From Papiliotrema nemorosa (Eukaryota; Basidiomycota; Tremellomycetes; Tremellales; Rhynchogastremaceae), in NCBI GenBank assembly GCA_032158125.1, contig JASKOT010000047.1, forward strand, positions 1-64,000: DNA of 64,000 bases, in the 5' to 3' direction. The notes under the pieces were generated by a model. It was not told the origin of the DNA. It was given only the letters and a program-made list of their open reading frames with translations, and did not search any database. A program made the translations under genes and the position numbers. Shown here in pieces: positions 10,448 to 21,503 of this stretch (position 1 is the first letter of the stretch; every line of letters starts with the position of its first letter).

Positions 10448-12147
10448 CTACCCCTTCAATGAATTATCGATAAACACCAACGGTTCACCATTCACCACTG
10501 TCACTTTGAGATTCCCACTACTGTCCGTAGTGTACATCTTGGAAGTGATGACCTCTCTCACTCTTGTGTTGCCCTTCCAACCCGTGGTACTGGATTGAAG
10601 GGTGTAAGAGACTGACGAGGCGGAAGCACCTCGGTTGGAGAGGATGGAGATCAAGGAGCCCTTGACGATGAGTAGCTCGGTGTTGCTGAGAGACGTCACG
10701 GCCATCTATCATGAGCATCAATCACGTCGAGGTAAAGAAACAGTCGAATAGTCGAATAGTCGACCGAGGAGTCTGAGAAACTCACCTTTGTGGTGTAGAA
10801 GCCGGATTGAGTGCCGGCTGCCTTTCTAGCCGCGTTGAGGTTGGTGAAGAAGGAATAGAGGGGCTAAGTATCAATCACCGCTTCGCTGCAGTCGGTGTAT
10901 GGATGTGACCCACCTGATCTGATCTGAACCCAGTGGGCCAAAAGGCTTCACGGTTGTACGGATCGGCGCCCCCGTTGAACCCGGATCTATCATTAGCCTT
11001 GATCTTACAGTCCAAGACGTGAGAGTGTGGAGGCTTACTCTGATCCATAGTATACAATCGGAATACCATCCGTGACCAGAGGATAGGCGTGAATGTTCTT
11101 CCGAAGCTACTCATCAGCGACAGCCACTGGAACAAGTGTGTACGCCCGACATACCGCTGAATCCTGGACGAAACTCTCAAATCTCGGATTATCGTGATTA
11201 TTCACAAACCCACCCAACAGACCCGCATCGGAAAAGTACTGATTGATCGCATTGACATTCCATAAGAGATCGCTCCAGCCGGTATAAGTCCCTCCGACTT
11301 GCTTGAAGGCCCTGATGAGAGGATACCAGATGGGATAGTTGATTGGGTTGATCCCGTTGTTCTGGTAATCTGCCACATATTGCGCTCCACCATCGAAAAT
11401 CTCCCCTAGGTTATACACTCCGGCGCTTTTTGCGAATGAGGGCCAGAAGGGCTTACCGACGTGTTTGACGGTATCTATCCTTATTGCGTCGATATTGTAC
11501 TTTTTCACCGTAGACGCGATCCAGGTGTTCCAGAATTGAACGACGCTCGATTTCTCCGTGTTTATATCCATCAAAGGGACGTTGGAATCCCCCAACGCAC
11601 ACACTTCGATGGATGTCTGATTGCTATAGTCGATCCAACAGAACGGTTGGTGGAAATCCGAAGTAGAGTTGAACGGCCCATACTGTCCATTCGGATTGAA
11701 CGTGGCCCCATTCTGAGTGGTCGCTACGTGATTCACCACTATATCCACCATCAAATACATACCCCGAGAGTGGAGCGCCGTGGAGAGAGCGAGGAGATCG
11801 GTTTCTGTACCAAAATGAGAGTTGAGTTTGGTAGGATCTCGAGTCCAGTAGCCGTGGTATGCCTGACCGTACGCCGTGTTATCTTCAATGTTATCCACGA
11901 TAGGCGAGATCCAGACTGTATCGAAACCCATCCCTTGGATATAGTCCAGCTGGGTGGTGAGACCTCTCCATGATCCACCGCAGTAGGTACCTGTCCGACA
12001 AGCTGCAGAGAATGAATTGTCGGCACGGGCAAATCGGTCCGTTAAGACTTGGTAGATTGTCCGAGGACGGATAGAGGTGTTGTCGAGCGCGAAGGAGGGT
12101 ATGAAGAGGGTAGCCGCGGCCAGCGCGAGGGTAGAGAGGAGGTGCAT
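10448..12147 (-). CDS. secreted alpha-amylase, GH13
   Basis: Extracellular endo-acting starch hydrolase. Five exons, about 490-500 aa, the length of a fungal Taka-type catalytic core; no starch-binding CBM20 domain is present. Residues 1-20 are a signal peptide (ALAAATLFIPSFALD). Conserved GH13 regions are visible: YQVLTDRFAR, region I DIVVNHVA, region II DAIRIDTVKH (nucleophile Asp), region III LGEIFDGG (acid/base Glu), region IV FVNNHDNPR (transition-state Asp). Cys pairs (CRTGTYCGG) match the fungal type. Exon joins keep frame: QDSA|LRKNIHAYP, VYYGS-E|SGFNGGADPYNREAFW, FRSDQ|PLYSFFTN and FYTTK|MAVTSLSN. The C-terminal beta domain ends GEPLVFIDNSLKG. Substrate is starch or glycogen-like alpha-1,4 glucan. 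Confidence 0.93.
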
Positions 12148-12840
12148 GGTGAGTGAGCGGAAGGGAGTGGGTGGCAGACGAGAAAGTAGAAAGGAGGTCG
12201 GGGGATAGAGATGTCTGGTGGGTTGTGGTCGGTTTATATACGTCGTTTTCCGGTAAGTAGATGGGTAAGAGGCTGTCCATACAACTCCTCGTGCATGTCA
12301 TCCATCCAAAGGCCTCGTTTCGGTATCGTTTCGCTCAACTATTCGAGGGGTGATTGATGGATCAAGGAGCAAGTCGAAGATGGGCGGCTATCTGCTGTCG
12401 TTGGTACACCAGTCTCGCAAAACAAGTTGATCCTCGGGCGGCTCCTATCGCTTGAGGGGTATTTCAGTGATTCCAGACGGTACAGTCTAGCCGCATGTGC
12501 CGAGGCTTGATCCAGCCTGGTCCAGTGTGAACTGTACCGGTCGAAGGGACGAAGAGGGTGCCAAGGTCGGACAGGTCCTTTCGGAGAAGGGATGATGGAC
12601 TATCTCGTTTCAAAATGTTCGTTCCGTCGTTTCGAATGTGAGAACGTGAGTCTTGGAATCACCACGCTGCCGGTGTGGGCCCTTGATAAGATGAGGAAGA
12701 GTCTAGAATGTGAGGGGTAGACGAAACGGACAAAGGAGAAGTCAGTTATTATCGAGACGAGAAATCATGTTTTGTTGTATCCCTCCACTCGGTCCGCTCG
12801 CATGAACCGGATCAGCCGGGATCAAGTCTTTCGGTCAAGC

Positions 12841-12864
12841 TTTGACTTTGACTTTGACTTTGGC
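12841..12864 (+). repeat. hexanucleotide microsatellite (TTTGAC)x3 plus one variant
   Basis: Three perfect TTTGAC units followed by TTTGGC, lying in the intergenic region between the amylase and VCX1 genes. Confidence 0.85.
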
Positions 12865-13039
12865 TTGAGAGATGAGAGAGATGTCAGGTCGGTTGGCGCT
12901 TTGTTGTAGCCCGTGCCAATTTTCAGAGGCTGATCCCATCCGATGGAAGAATGGACAGGGGGAACCAAACATTCGCGTCCGGCATTTTCCCGTCGTCCTT
13001 TCCATTAGTATCGTCACGGTAAAGCTCGCCCTGCGAGGT

Positions 13040-13447
13040 TCAACTGCGGGCGCTGCAGTGGAGAGCGTGATGCTGAGATGGACTCGGTGAGACGCGAGGG
13101 TGAAGCGGGGACGTCGGTATGGAAAGCGCCAAAGGGGATGTTTCAAGTTGACCGTCGGTTTGAGGAGCGGAATCTAGGCTCATCGGCGAGTTTAGTTGCA
13201 AGACTACAGCGTGTGTTGCTTTCATCGTGACATGCGACAAACTCGCCCGTTGGGAGGGTCCGTTCAGTGCCGTAGCAGAAGCTGAAGCAGCATGAGGCCT
13301 TGAGCTGGTCATCTTTGATTCACCGTGACCATGCTTGCGCAAAGCTGCGACTACTGCGACACCTGCGACCATTAACCCCCCACCCAGGGGGGAATTTGCC
13401 ACTCGATGTCTGCGCTTTCGATCGCTACCTTTCCAGAGGATGATCAT
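13040..13447 (-). CDS. doubtful small membrane-anchored protein
   Basis: An open frame of 135 aa that I do not recognise. It has a basic N-terminus (KGSDRKRRHRVANSP) followed by one plausible TM (LGGGLMVAGVAVVAALRK), then a Ser/Pro/His-rich tail without any motif. Basic residues followed by a helix would suit a small mitochondrial or ER protein. No introns are needed. The tail composition looks like non-coding sequence, so this may be chance or only its first part may be real. Confidence 0.22.
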   Translation of the reverse strand: MIILWKGSDRKRRHRVANSPLGGGLMVAGVAVVAALRKHGHGESKMTSSRPHAASASATALNGPSQRASLSHVTMKATHAVVLQLNSPMSLDSAPQTDGQLETSPLALSIPTSPLHPRVSPSPSQHHALHCSARS

Positions 13448-13901
13448 TGCCTACCAGTCCTCCTTCTGCAGAGTGAACAGGTCTCCCAGTCAGTCATGGC
13501 AAGCTGTTCATCTCTGCCTCTGCATCAATTTGACCACACGGGATGCACTGCATGAGCTATATGGGCTGTACACTTTTACATGCATTGGGTGGCGAAATTA
13601 TTATGAACAAATCTATTTTTAGTGCTGAAATTGCTGTCGCCATGACGATCCACACCCTCGACCTCTTTGCATCCCTTGGCACTGCTCTCCCATCTCTACC
13701 ACACCTCTCTCGACTGTTGACATTGTCTTGACCTGCTAGAGATCAGTGCGATATCCAAGCAGCGATTAGCACAAGCAAGTCTTACTAGTGTAATCGGAGG
13801 AGAAAAAGAAGGTACCAACAGTGTCATCGAAATTTCCCCGTTGCAAGGGACAAACAACGCAACCCCCCTTTCCGCATCGACCCTCGTTCACCCAACCCAA
13901 C

Positions 13902-16263
13902 ATGCCAGAACGATGTGAGTTCAATCAACCCCCCTTTTCTCACTCATCCACGCCTTGCGCTGAATCTCGATGAACGATGGTTGCTAAACCCACAGATACC
14001 TCTGCTCCACTCACCTCTTCCCCTCCTGGAACTCCCGGTCCCACCCACACGTCCGACCCGATCGAGTCTACACCCGGACCTAACCCCGCACCCATCTCTA
14101 CCGAACTCAACAATCCATCAGATGGGTACCCACGACGAAGACCTAAACGTCAGGTGACTCTAGACGAAGAAGCCATAGAACACGATACCCGACGTCCTAC
14201 CACTGATTCTCACAGAACAGGCGGGGCAGGTATGGGACGTCAAGGTTCAAGGACCTCTGGGGGGAGCAGCAGACCAGGAGCAGGGAGTCGAGCGGGGAGT
14301 AGAGCTGGATCGGCGTTCGATCCGAATGCGAGCGTGTTGAGGCGGATGACCAGCGGGTTGTTTACTCCCGAGAAGAAGATTGGAGAGGCCCCGACGTATT
14401 TGGCGAGTATCAAAGCGGCCATCTTGAGCACTTGGCTGTGAGTCTTCTCTTGAATTTTGGACCGTTTTGGACGGTACAACGTGAACTGACCATTAGGAAT
14501 GTGCTCTTGGTCTTCATCCCGATTGGTATGTCCAGACTTACCCAACGTCCCGCAGTGGGAGCGATCACTGACTCACAGGTTGGGCATTGTATCTGGCCAA
14601 ACACAACGGAGGCAAAGATTCAATCTCTGACACTGCATGTTTCATCACCAACTTCATCGCCATCATCCCCCTCGCAGGGTTGCTCGGTTTCGCCACGGAA
14701 GAAGCGGCATTGCGATGTGGTCAAACCCTCGGTGGTCTGCTCAATGCGACATTGGGTAATGCCGTCGAGTTGATTGTCGCCATCTTGGCCCTGATCAAGG
14801 TGAGCCACACCACCACGCCTGATCCTCAACATCATTGACCCTCAGTGCGAGCTTGCAGTCGTGCAATCCTCTCTGATCGGGTCCATCTTATCAAACATCC
14901 TTCTCGTTCTTGGAATGTGCTTCTTTGCCGGGGGTGTTCGATACGCCGAACAAACTGTCAAATCCACCGCGGCACAGCTCAACTCGTCTCTACTCCTCAT
15001 TGCTGTCATTGCGGTGCTCATCCCTTCCGCCTTTCACAACAGTATCACAGTCACAGATACAGGGGACGGATACTCTTTGACTGGACCAGAAGAAGGAAAT
15101 GACCTTTTGGCGATGAGTCATGCCGTCGCAGTCATCCTGCTGGTTTTGTACCTCGGTTACCTGTTGTTCCAGATGTGGACCCACGCTGTGAGCCTGACAG
15201 ATTCACCAAACCACGTTTGATCGCTGATGAATAGCACTTTTACGCCGACGAAGATGTCAGCGGCTCTACTCGATACCCCGACGAGATGACCAACAATGTC
15301 AATCATGTCAAGGAGAAGATGAACTTTAGTGATAAACTCCATTTCAGGCGAAAGAAGAACGACGAGGAAGCTACCGTCGGCTCAAACGCCTCACCCGCGT
15401 CTTCCGTGGAGAGGGATCGAGAGGTCGTTTCACCTGTCAATGGCGGTTCGAGGAGAGTCGAAGAGCATGAAGAGGAGGAAGAGGACGAGGAGGTCCCCCA
15501 GATGAATGTCATCACGACCATCGTGAGTGCCTTTACGTTGATGACACAGGATGAGGTTGACATGGCAGACCCTGATGGTGATCATTACCGTGTTGGTCGG
15601 TGTGACGGCAGAGTTCTTGGTGGACAGTATCAACGGATTGGTCGAGGCTCACCCGAGTCTTTCTGAAGAATGGGTCGGGTTGATCTTGCTCCCTATTGTG
15701 TGAGTTTGATACTGCCGCATCGAATGCCTTGCTGATCAGTACACAGCGGAAATGCTGCCGAGCACTTTACTGCTGTATCCGTGTCTGTCAAGGATAAATT
15801 GGACCTGTCCATTTCCGTCGCGGTGAGTGATGAGCATGAGGATAGAGACCTGGATTCTGACTTGCAGGTCGGATCGTCCATCCAAATCGCGCTGTTTGTG
15901 ATCCCCGTGATTGAGCTTCTCGCATGGACCATTGGTAAACCCATGACATTGCTTTTCGACCGTGAGTCCAGAAGATCTGGTGTTCTGTTGTGCTGATGAC
16001 AGCATACGAGTCGATCGTGTTGTTCTTGTCAGTATTGATTGTCAACCAGACTTTGTCAGATGGTCGATCCAAGTGAGTATCATCAGTGTCTCTGGAGGGT
16101 GTAATTGACGTTGCAGCTGGATGGAAGGGTTGATTCTGATGTTTGTCTATCTGATCATTGCCGTGTCGTTCTGGTACTACCCGGTGAGTTTGAACGTCCC
16201 TTACTCGACAGCAGCTGATGGTAGGGATCCAACACTGCGACTCTGGTCGGGTGTGGGTCGTAG
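13902..16263 (+). CDS. VCX1: vacuolar Ca2+/H+ exchanger (CAX family)
   Basis: Proton-driven antiporter loading Ca2+ into the vacuole. About ten exons; the first coding exon is only 13 nt (ATG CCA GAA CGA T) before a GTGAGT intron. After a disordered Pro/Ser/Arg-rich N-terminus of about 150 residues come the two alpha-repeats that form the ion path: [15 protein letters not shown] and [20 protein letters not shown], each with the essential acidic residue, then [19 protein letters not shown]. Eleven or so TM helices are visible, and between the two halves lies the acidic loop typical of CAX ([16 protein letters not shown]). The last exon gives [15 protein letters not shown] and stops at 16263; in all introns frame is kept. 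In related yeasts this gene is under calcineurin control; no clear CDRE was seen by eye. Confidence 0.93.
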
Positions 16264-17231
16264 AGCAAACTTGAGCTGGACCAAGGTGGTGCTTGGTGTG
16301 ATGACTTTGAGCCAGAAGAGGTCATATACGAATGCCTCTACGATGATCCCTTCATGTATCTTTATTACACCTGTCTCTTTCATATTGCGCATGTCAAGTC
16401 TTTCATGTGAATTGGCAGGTCTACGCCTCTGCGTCAATGGCACCTATACACTTTCTATTGGGAATAAAACGTGGCATATAAGCAAGGAAGCTAGAACATC
16501 CATCGTCATATTCGTCGTCTGGCCATTCTGTGTGGCGGGAATCCAGGAACAAGGGAAACAGCGCCGTGCCTGACAGGTCGCCCTGAATGCGTGGCAAATC
16601 GCCCGGCGCAGCAGCAGTAGAAAATTGCCACCCGAACTCGGGTTTCAGGGCAGCTCCGGATACTTTTGCCACTGTCCTCTGGTCTTCCCCTCTTCCTGTC
16701 ATACGACTCTCCCCTCGGTCCACTGCGCCCTATTGCCCTTTTAGGCGTCGTACGCTCTGTCAGCTCGGATCGACCCCCCCTCTCTCTCTTGCTCGCGTGT
16801 TTTTCGACCAAGCTCTCTCGGTGCAATTGCCTTGCTTTGCTTTATTGCTTACTCGTACACACGCTCTCATTCAATATCGACAGTCGACATGGTCAGGTAG
16901 GAGGGCTATTCGGCATTAGCAACGCACAAAAAAAGACAAAAAAGCATCTCGGAGAATCAGTGGCGGAGTTGTTGGACGTGTGGGTGATCAACGTCGAGTT
17001 TCCGGGTTCCCGCCAACAATCCCCCCCTTTGCCTTGCCCCTTGTTCCACCCGTATAGGGCGTCATTCGATTCATCTCATTTGGTCATTTTCTCGACTCAC
17101 ATTCATTGGTTCATATCGAAACATCCTCGGCCTCTATCGGCTCTTCGCGTCGTTCGCAATCGTAGGATTACGCCTTTCCCTCAACGCCTGACGGCTTGAT
17201 CCAATAACACCTTGAGTGGTGGGCGTTGACC
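16264..17231. other. intergenic, 3' of VCX1 and leader of histidine kinase
   Basis: 968 nt between two tandem plus-strand genes. The right part is pyrimidine-rich and probably the promoter and 5' UTR of the kinase. Open frames on both strands here have no recognisable domain. Confidence 0.4.
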
Positions 17232-20200
17232 ATGCCTGGCGGTCCTTCTACCCAACGTGCACGGTTCCAACCCGTCAGCTTATCATCCATATGGTCCAAC
17301 CTCGTCTCTCACCTCACTCCCCCTTCACACCCTTCTACCACTTCACAATCCGCCCTTGACTCTGGTCTCACCCACACCGACGGTTTTTACGGTCCAGATA
17401 GTTCTTTCGGAGCTGAAAAGGACGATACACACCCTTTACAATTGCTCAAGCCCAACGCGCACCCTTCCCGACTCCGCCGTTTACAATCGAGGAAAAAGGC
17501 CAAATCGTCCGGAGCAAACAGTACGAGTAGGTATGGGGACGATGATGATCCCTTGGCGGCGAATCATGAACCTGTTTCGCATCTAGTGGTCGATAACAAT
17601 TTTGAGCATTTCACTCCTCCGCCTCCTAAATCCGATTCAGGGACGGGAGCCACGCCTCAGGGGATGGGATTACCGGATGATAGTGTACAGCGACACAGTA
17701 CGCTCGGTCGGAGTGAAGATGCGGATGCCGACGATGGGGAAAAGACGCCAACGAGAGTAGGCGGCGGGACTAGGAGCGAAGCATCAAGGTTGGATACGGC
17801 CAGGACGTTTGTGCAGAAAGCACCGGGGTACGAGCTGCTCGTCGAGAGGGCATGGCCTATTGTGCGACATTTCTTCGATTCAAGTTTCCCAGAACCGGCA
17901 AAGGAGAGATCGTTCCAAAAGGAAAGCTGGTTCAATCAGAAAGCAGGGGCCATGTTATCTTCGGCCTACATGTTGATCGCGTGGGCGTTGACTGTCGGAT
18001 TGATGCCTCTACCATTGACAAAGTTCAACTGGTGGGCATACTTTGGTCTAGCAGGGGTGAGTTCAATTCTGCTCTGTTATTCGACCACATTGACGCGTGC
18101 TCATGATAGATCCTCATGTTCCCCATTCCCGCCCTGGTCATTTTCGATTTCCCCCGTCGACACAATCGCATATGGCAAATATGGCTCCTAGGCGCCACAT
18201 GGTGTCTGTCCGACGTCCTCGTAGGCGAAATGTACGCCTGTGGATTCTTTTCCAAAGATCACAATACTTGCGGTACCCGAAACTTTTTAAACTTCTTTGG
18301 ATTCGCATATGGTTTCCCCACTTTGGCCATGTTGGCCTTGAAACAGAGCCGGACGGCGGCTGCATTTGGGGCTTCACAGTGGTTGATCCTTGTCGGGGTA
18401 CTGCTGGTCCATCAAGGCCATGCCCCCAGGTTGTTCTACAGGAACATGGTCAGCTGTAAGTCGTCTTCTTGCGAAGTCCTTGAGGGAGACTCATGGGTAG
18501 TTGCGCTGTTTCATGCTTTCTTGATTGGAACGAGCTTTTTGAAAGAGAGGAGTGACCGACAGATGTTTGCCTTGAGGCAGCAACTGAAGATTCAGTACAG
18601 GTCAGTCACCCACCACCGATGTGACAGAGTGATAGCTGAAATCACAGGGCCACTCAAAGTGCTCAAGTCATGGAGCGTCGCGCGTCAGACTCAAAGAAGC
18701 GTTTTGTGTCATACAGTGAGCTATCTGCCACTAATACTCGAGGTAGGGAAGTTTATGATCAGTTTTTCACGAGGTTCGAGTACCCCTCAACACTGCTCTC
18801 CTGGCTGTCCAAAATCTGGAAGGGGAAAATGTGTTCAGAGGATTAGGAGGCGATCAGTCAGAGATGGTTCACGGTCTTATGGGCAGCCTGACTATGATGG
18901 AGAAAGTGAGCAGGTTCTATACCGACTAGACTGTTGTGCTCATGTCCAGGTGCTCAACGACGTCTTGTCGTTCAACCGAATGGAATCTGGTAAATTCACT
19001 CAAGCGAGGAAACCCTTCGAGTTTCATAAATCGATCCAATTGGTGGCGCTCTCACATCGGATGCAAGCGCAAATGGCGGGCATTGATCTGATTGTCGATC
19101 TCGACAAGGATATCGATAAGATTGGAGGGATGTTTATCGGCGACGAAATGAGGTTGCGTCAAGTTGCCAGGTGAGCTCAAACTGTCCACAGGATTGGTCG
19201 AGGTCAAACTGATGTGACAGCAACCTCGTATCCAATTCCATCAAGTTCACCGATAAAGGATCCGTACGAGTCGTCACAAAACTCCTCTATCCCCGATTGG
19301 AACCTACCCCAGCTACAGAAATCGACGATCCTCTTCGCCAAGCGGCGATAAACCTTCAACATGCTCAGCAGATGGAAGAGGCAGAAAGAATGGCAAGACT
19401 AGCCACCGAGGGATCGACTTCTACCGTCGTTTCGGGTGATTTGGAAAAGGGGTCGATCAAAGCGGAATCAAGGCGGATGAGTCGGGATTCTGCCTTTGCA
19501 GCTGGGGTCAAAGAGAAACATGAAGAGGAAAAGAGACCGGTTTTAAAGGCCGTGGTGAGGGTCGAGATACATGATACAGGAGTCGGACTACGGACTTCCG
19601 ACGTGATAGAGTGAGTGATCTCACATTCTACGTTCCCGAGTCTTTTGGCTAACGGCAGCAACCGACTCTTCTCACCGTATGTCCAGACGGAGATTGGTCG
19701 TCGTCAAGGTGGAAAAGGATCCGGGTTGGGTCTAGCGCTCGTCCGACAAATCGTCAAACTGAGCAATGGACGCTTGGGAGTGGAGAGTCAATTTGGAAAA
19801 GGTTCAATGTTCTGGTTTGAACTACCTTATTCCCTCCCTCCGCCGCCGAAGAACCGCTCGAAAGAGTTGCACGTACCGACCACGAGTCATTTTGGCCCTG
19901 GTTCCGGAGGGGGCTCGGGCACAGGATCCAAGACTTCCGGGATGGCTACGCCGGGGCCTATGGCTACTCCTCGACTGGGTATGATCGAGGAAGTATCGAC
20001 GCCTTTGGAGGGTAGACCGGGGATGGTTACTACCGAGTCTACCATGCCCTTGTTGGGCGAAAGCGGATCTCGACGTCGATCGTCCATTTGTGAGTACCTC
20101 ACGAGCGAGTGCTTCGCCATCAGGGTTTGGGGCTGAGTCTAGTGGTCAATGAAGGGGTCATCACGGCGACTTTCCCACCTGTTGAGGGGTTACCTGGGGA

Positions 20201-20914
20201 TTCTCCAAGTAGCGACATCTTACCACCACTGGAACCTCGGGATCCCTTCCGAGCAGAGTCGACAGGTAGACCATCCTCAGATTCAGACACGCCAAAGGTA
20301 GAAGTGGAACATGCAGAAAAGGCCGTGGCACAGAGACCTCCACCGATGCCTCCCGCTGAGTCACCATTGTGCACGTTGGTAGTGGACGATGATAAGTGAG
20401 TCACCCACAGACATGACCCAGAACGATTAGAAACACAGACGGCGCGAAGAGGGAGATGCTGACGGCAGATTGACACGAATGTTGATGTCTCGCATGTTGA
20501 CGAGATTGGGACACCAAGTGACCACGGCGGAAAATGGAAAGATTGCATTGGACATGATTCGAGATTCCTTCTTGGCCAAACCGAACGCTCCGAGATTTGA
20601 CGTTGTTTTCCTAGACAAGTGAGTCACCATCCCTTTGAATCTCGATCAGAATGAAAATTGACGCGTGTAGCCAAATGCCTCTGATGAGTGGAGTCGAGGT
20701 TGCTCGCGAGGTGCGAGATATGGAATGCCCACTGTTCATTGTTGGATGTACAGGTAACGCTTTGCGGGAAGATCAGGAGGAATACATTTCTGCCGGGGCG
20801 GATGAGATTATTCCCAAACCGATCCATCAAAAATCGGTCGAGGAGATGATCAAGCTGGCCAGGCGGAGGACTCGAGGGGAGACTGTGCCCAGGGAGAGGG
20901 ATACGGGGTATTAG
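17232..20914 (+). CDS. membrane-bound hybrid histidine kinase (HisKA-HATPase-REC)
   Basis: Two-component sensor kinase, about 1,050 aa in eleven or so exons. Residues 1-200 are disordered; then roughly six TM helices (LIAWALTVGLMPLPLTKF, YFGLAGILMFPIPALVIF, GASQWLILVGVLLVHQG) form the sensor. A coiled linker (MERRASDSKKRF) leads to the H-box, rebuilt across an intron at 18718-18766 as FVSYIFHEVRVPLNT with the phospho-acceptor His. The N-box is SNLVSNSIKFTDKGS, G1 is IHDTGVGL, G2 is GKGSGLGLALV. A charged insert of about 80 residues separates N-box and G1. The receiver domain has VVDDDK, the phospho-Asp in FLDNQMPLMSG (split by an intron), GCTGNA and IPKPI. It would pass phosphate to an Ypd1-like carrier. 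The signal sensed is unknown. Confidence 0.9.
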
Positions 20915-21503
20915 GTGGGCTCATCGTCCGTCAAAAGAGGTGCGATTTGCAACCTCGCCGAACGAGTGCGTTCACCGGGGAGATGGATTTTGGGGAAGGG
21001 GTGGACAAACGTTGTATTATAGCAAGAAGGGACACACGGCATAGATGGGTTGGAAGGGTCGAGAAGGGTTTCTTATGGTGATTATTGGGTATCATGTGAT
21101 GGTCTAATATACTCTTCATAGCTTATACGTCTGACGATGGGCTCTGCTCTCGAGGGTCATGTATCGAGTAGCTCGCGGTGTGGTCGACTGGCCCTCATGG
21201 GCGATATGATCAATGATGTGCAAGAAGAGGATGTGAGGAGGAGGCGTCGCGTTGGAACGGACGAGGATTCACTCTCTTTGGTCTTGGTACTACTTCCTTT
21301 CTCCTCCAACCGATCTTCCTCGACAACATCTCGACCGGGCCACTCCAGCTCATCGTGCACATTTGGTGCAAAAAAGTCTAGTCCAGTAGATACTTGGGGA
21401 ACCTATAAACGAGCGAGCACATAGTCGGGAAAAAGTACGCCCGCCGATTTATTCTCTTGTTCTCTTATTTCTCTTGGCCCATTGATCGAATACGTCCAGG
21501 GCG
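20915..21503. other. intergenic, histidine kinase 3' to HID1 5'
   Basis: 589 nt between tandem genes. Short frames occur on both strands without family resemblance. The segment just before 21504 (ATTCTCTTGTTCTCTTATTTCTC) is a pyrimidine-rich leader typical of fungal promoters. Confidence 0.4.

Larger units (their letters stand above)
12148..13901. other. long intergenic region, divergent amylase and VCX1 promoters
   Basis: About 1.75 kb between two divergent starts. It holds the amylase promoter (left), a short TTTGAC repeat at 12841, a doubtful small minus-strand gene at 13040-13447, and the VCX1 promoter (right) with a C-rich stretch just before the ATG. I found no other coding sequence and no tRNA. 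Confidence 0.4.

Noticed and set aside
15303..15563. Minus-strand frame with a long serine run
   Set aside because: It is the antisense shadow of the acidic loop of VCX1 (GAA/GAG codons read as TTC/CTC frames).
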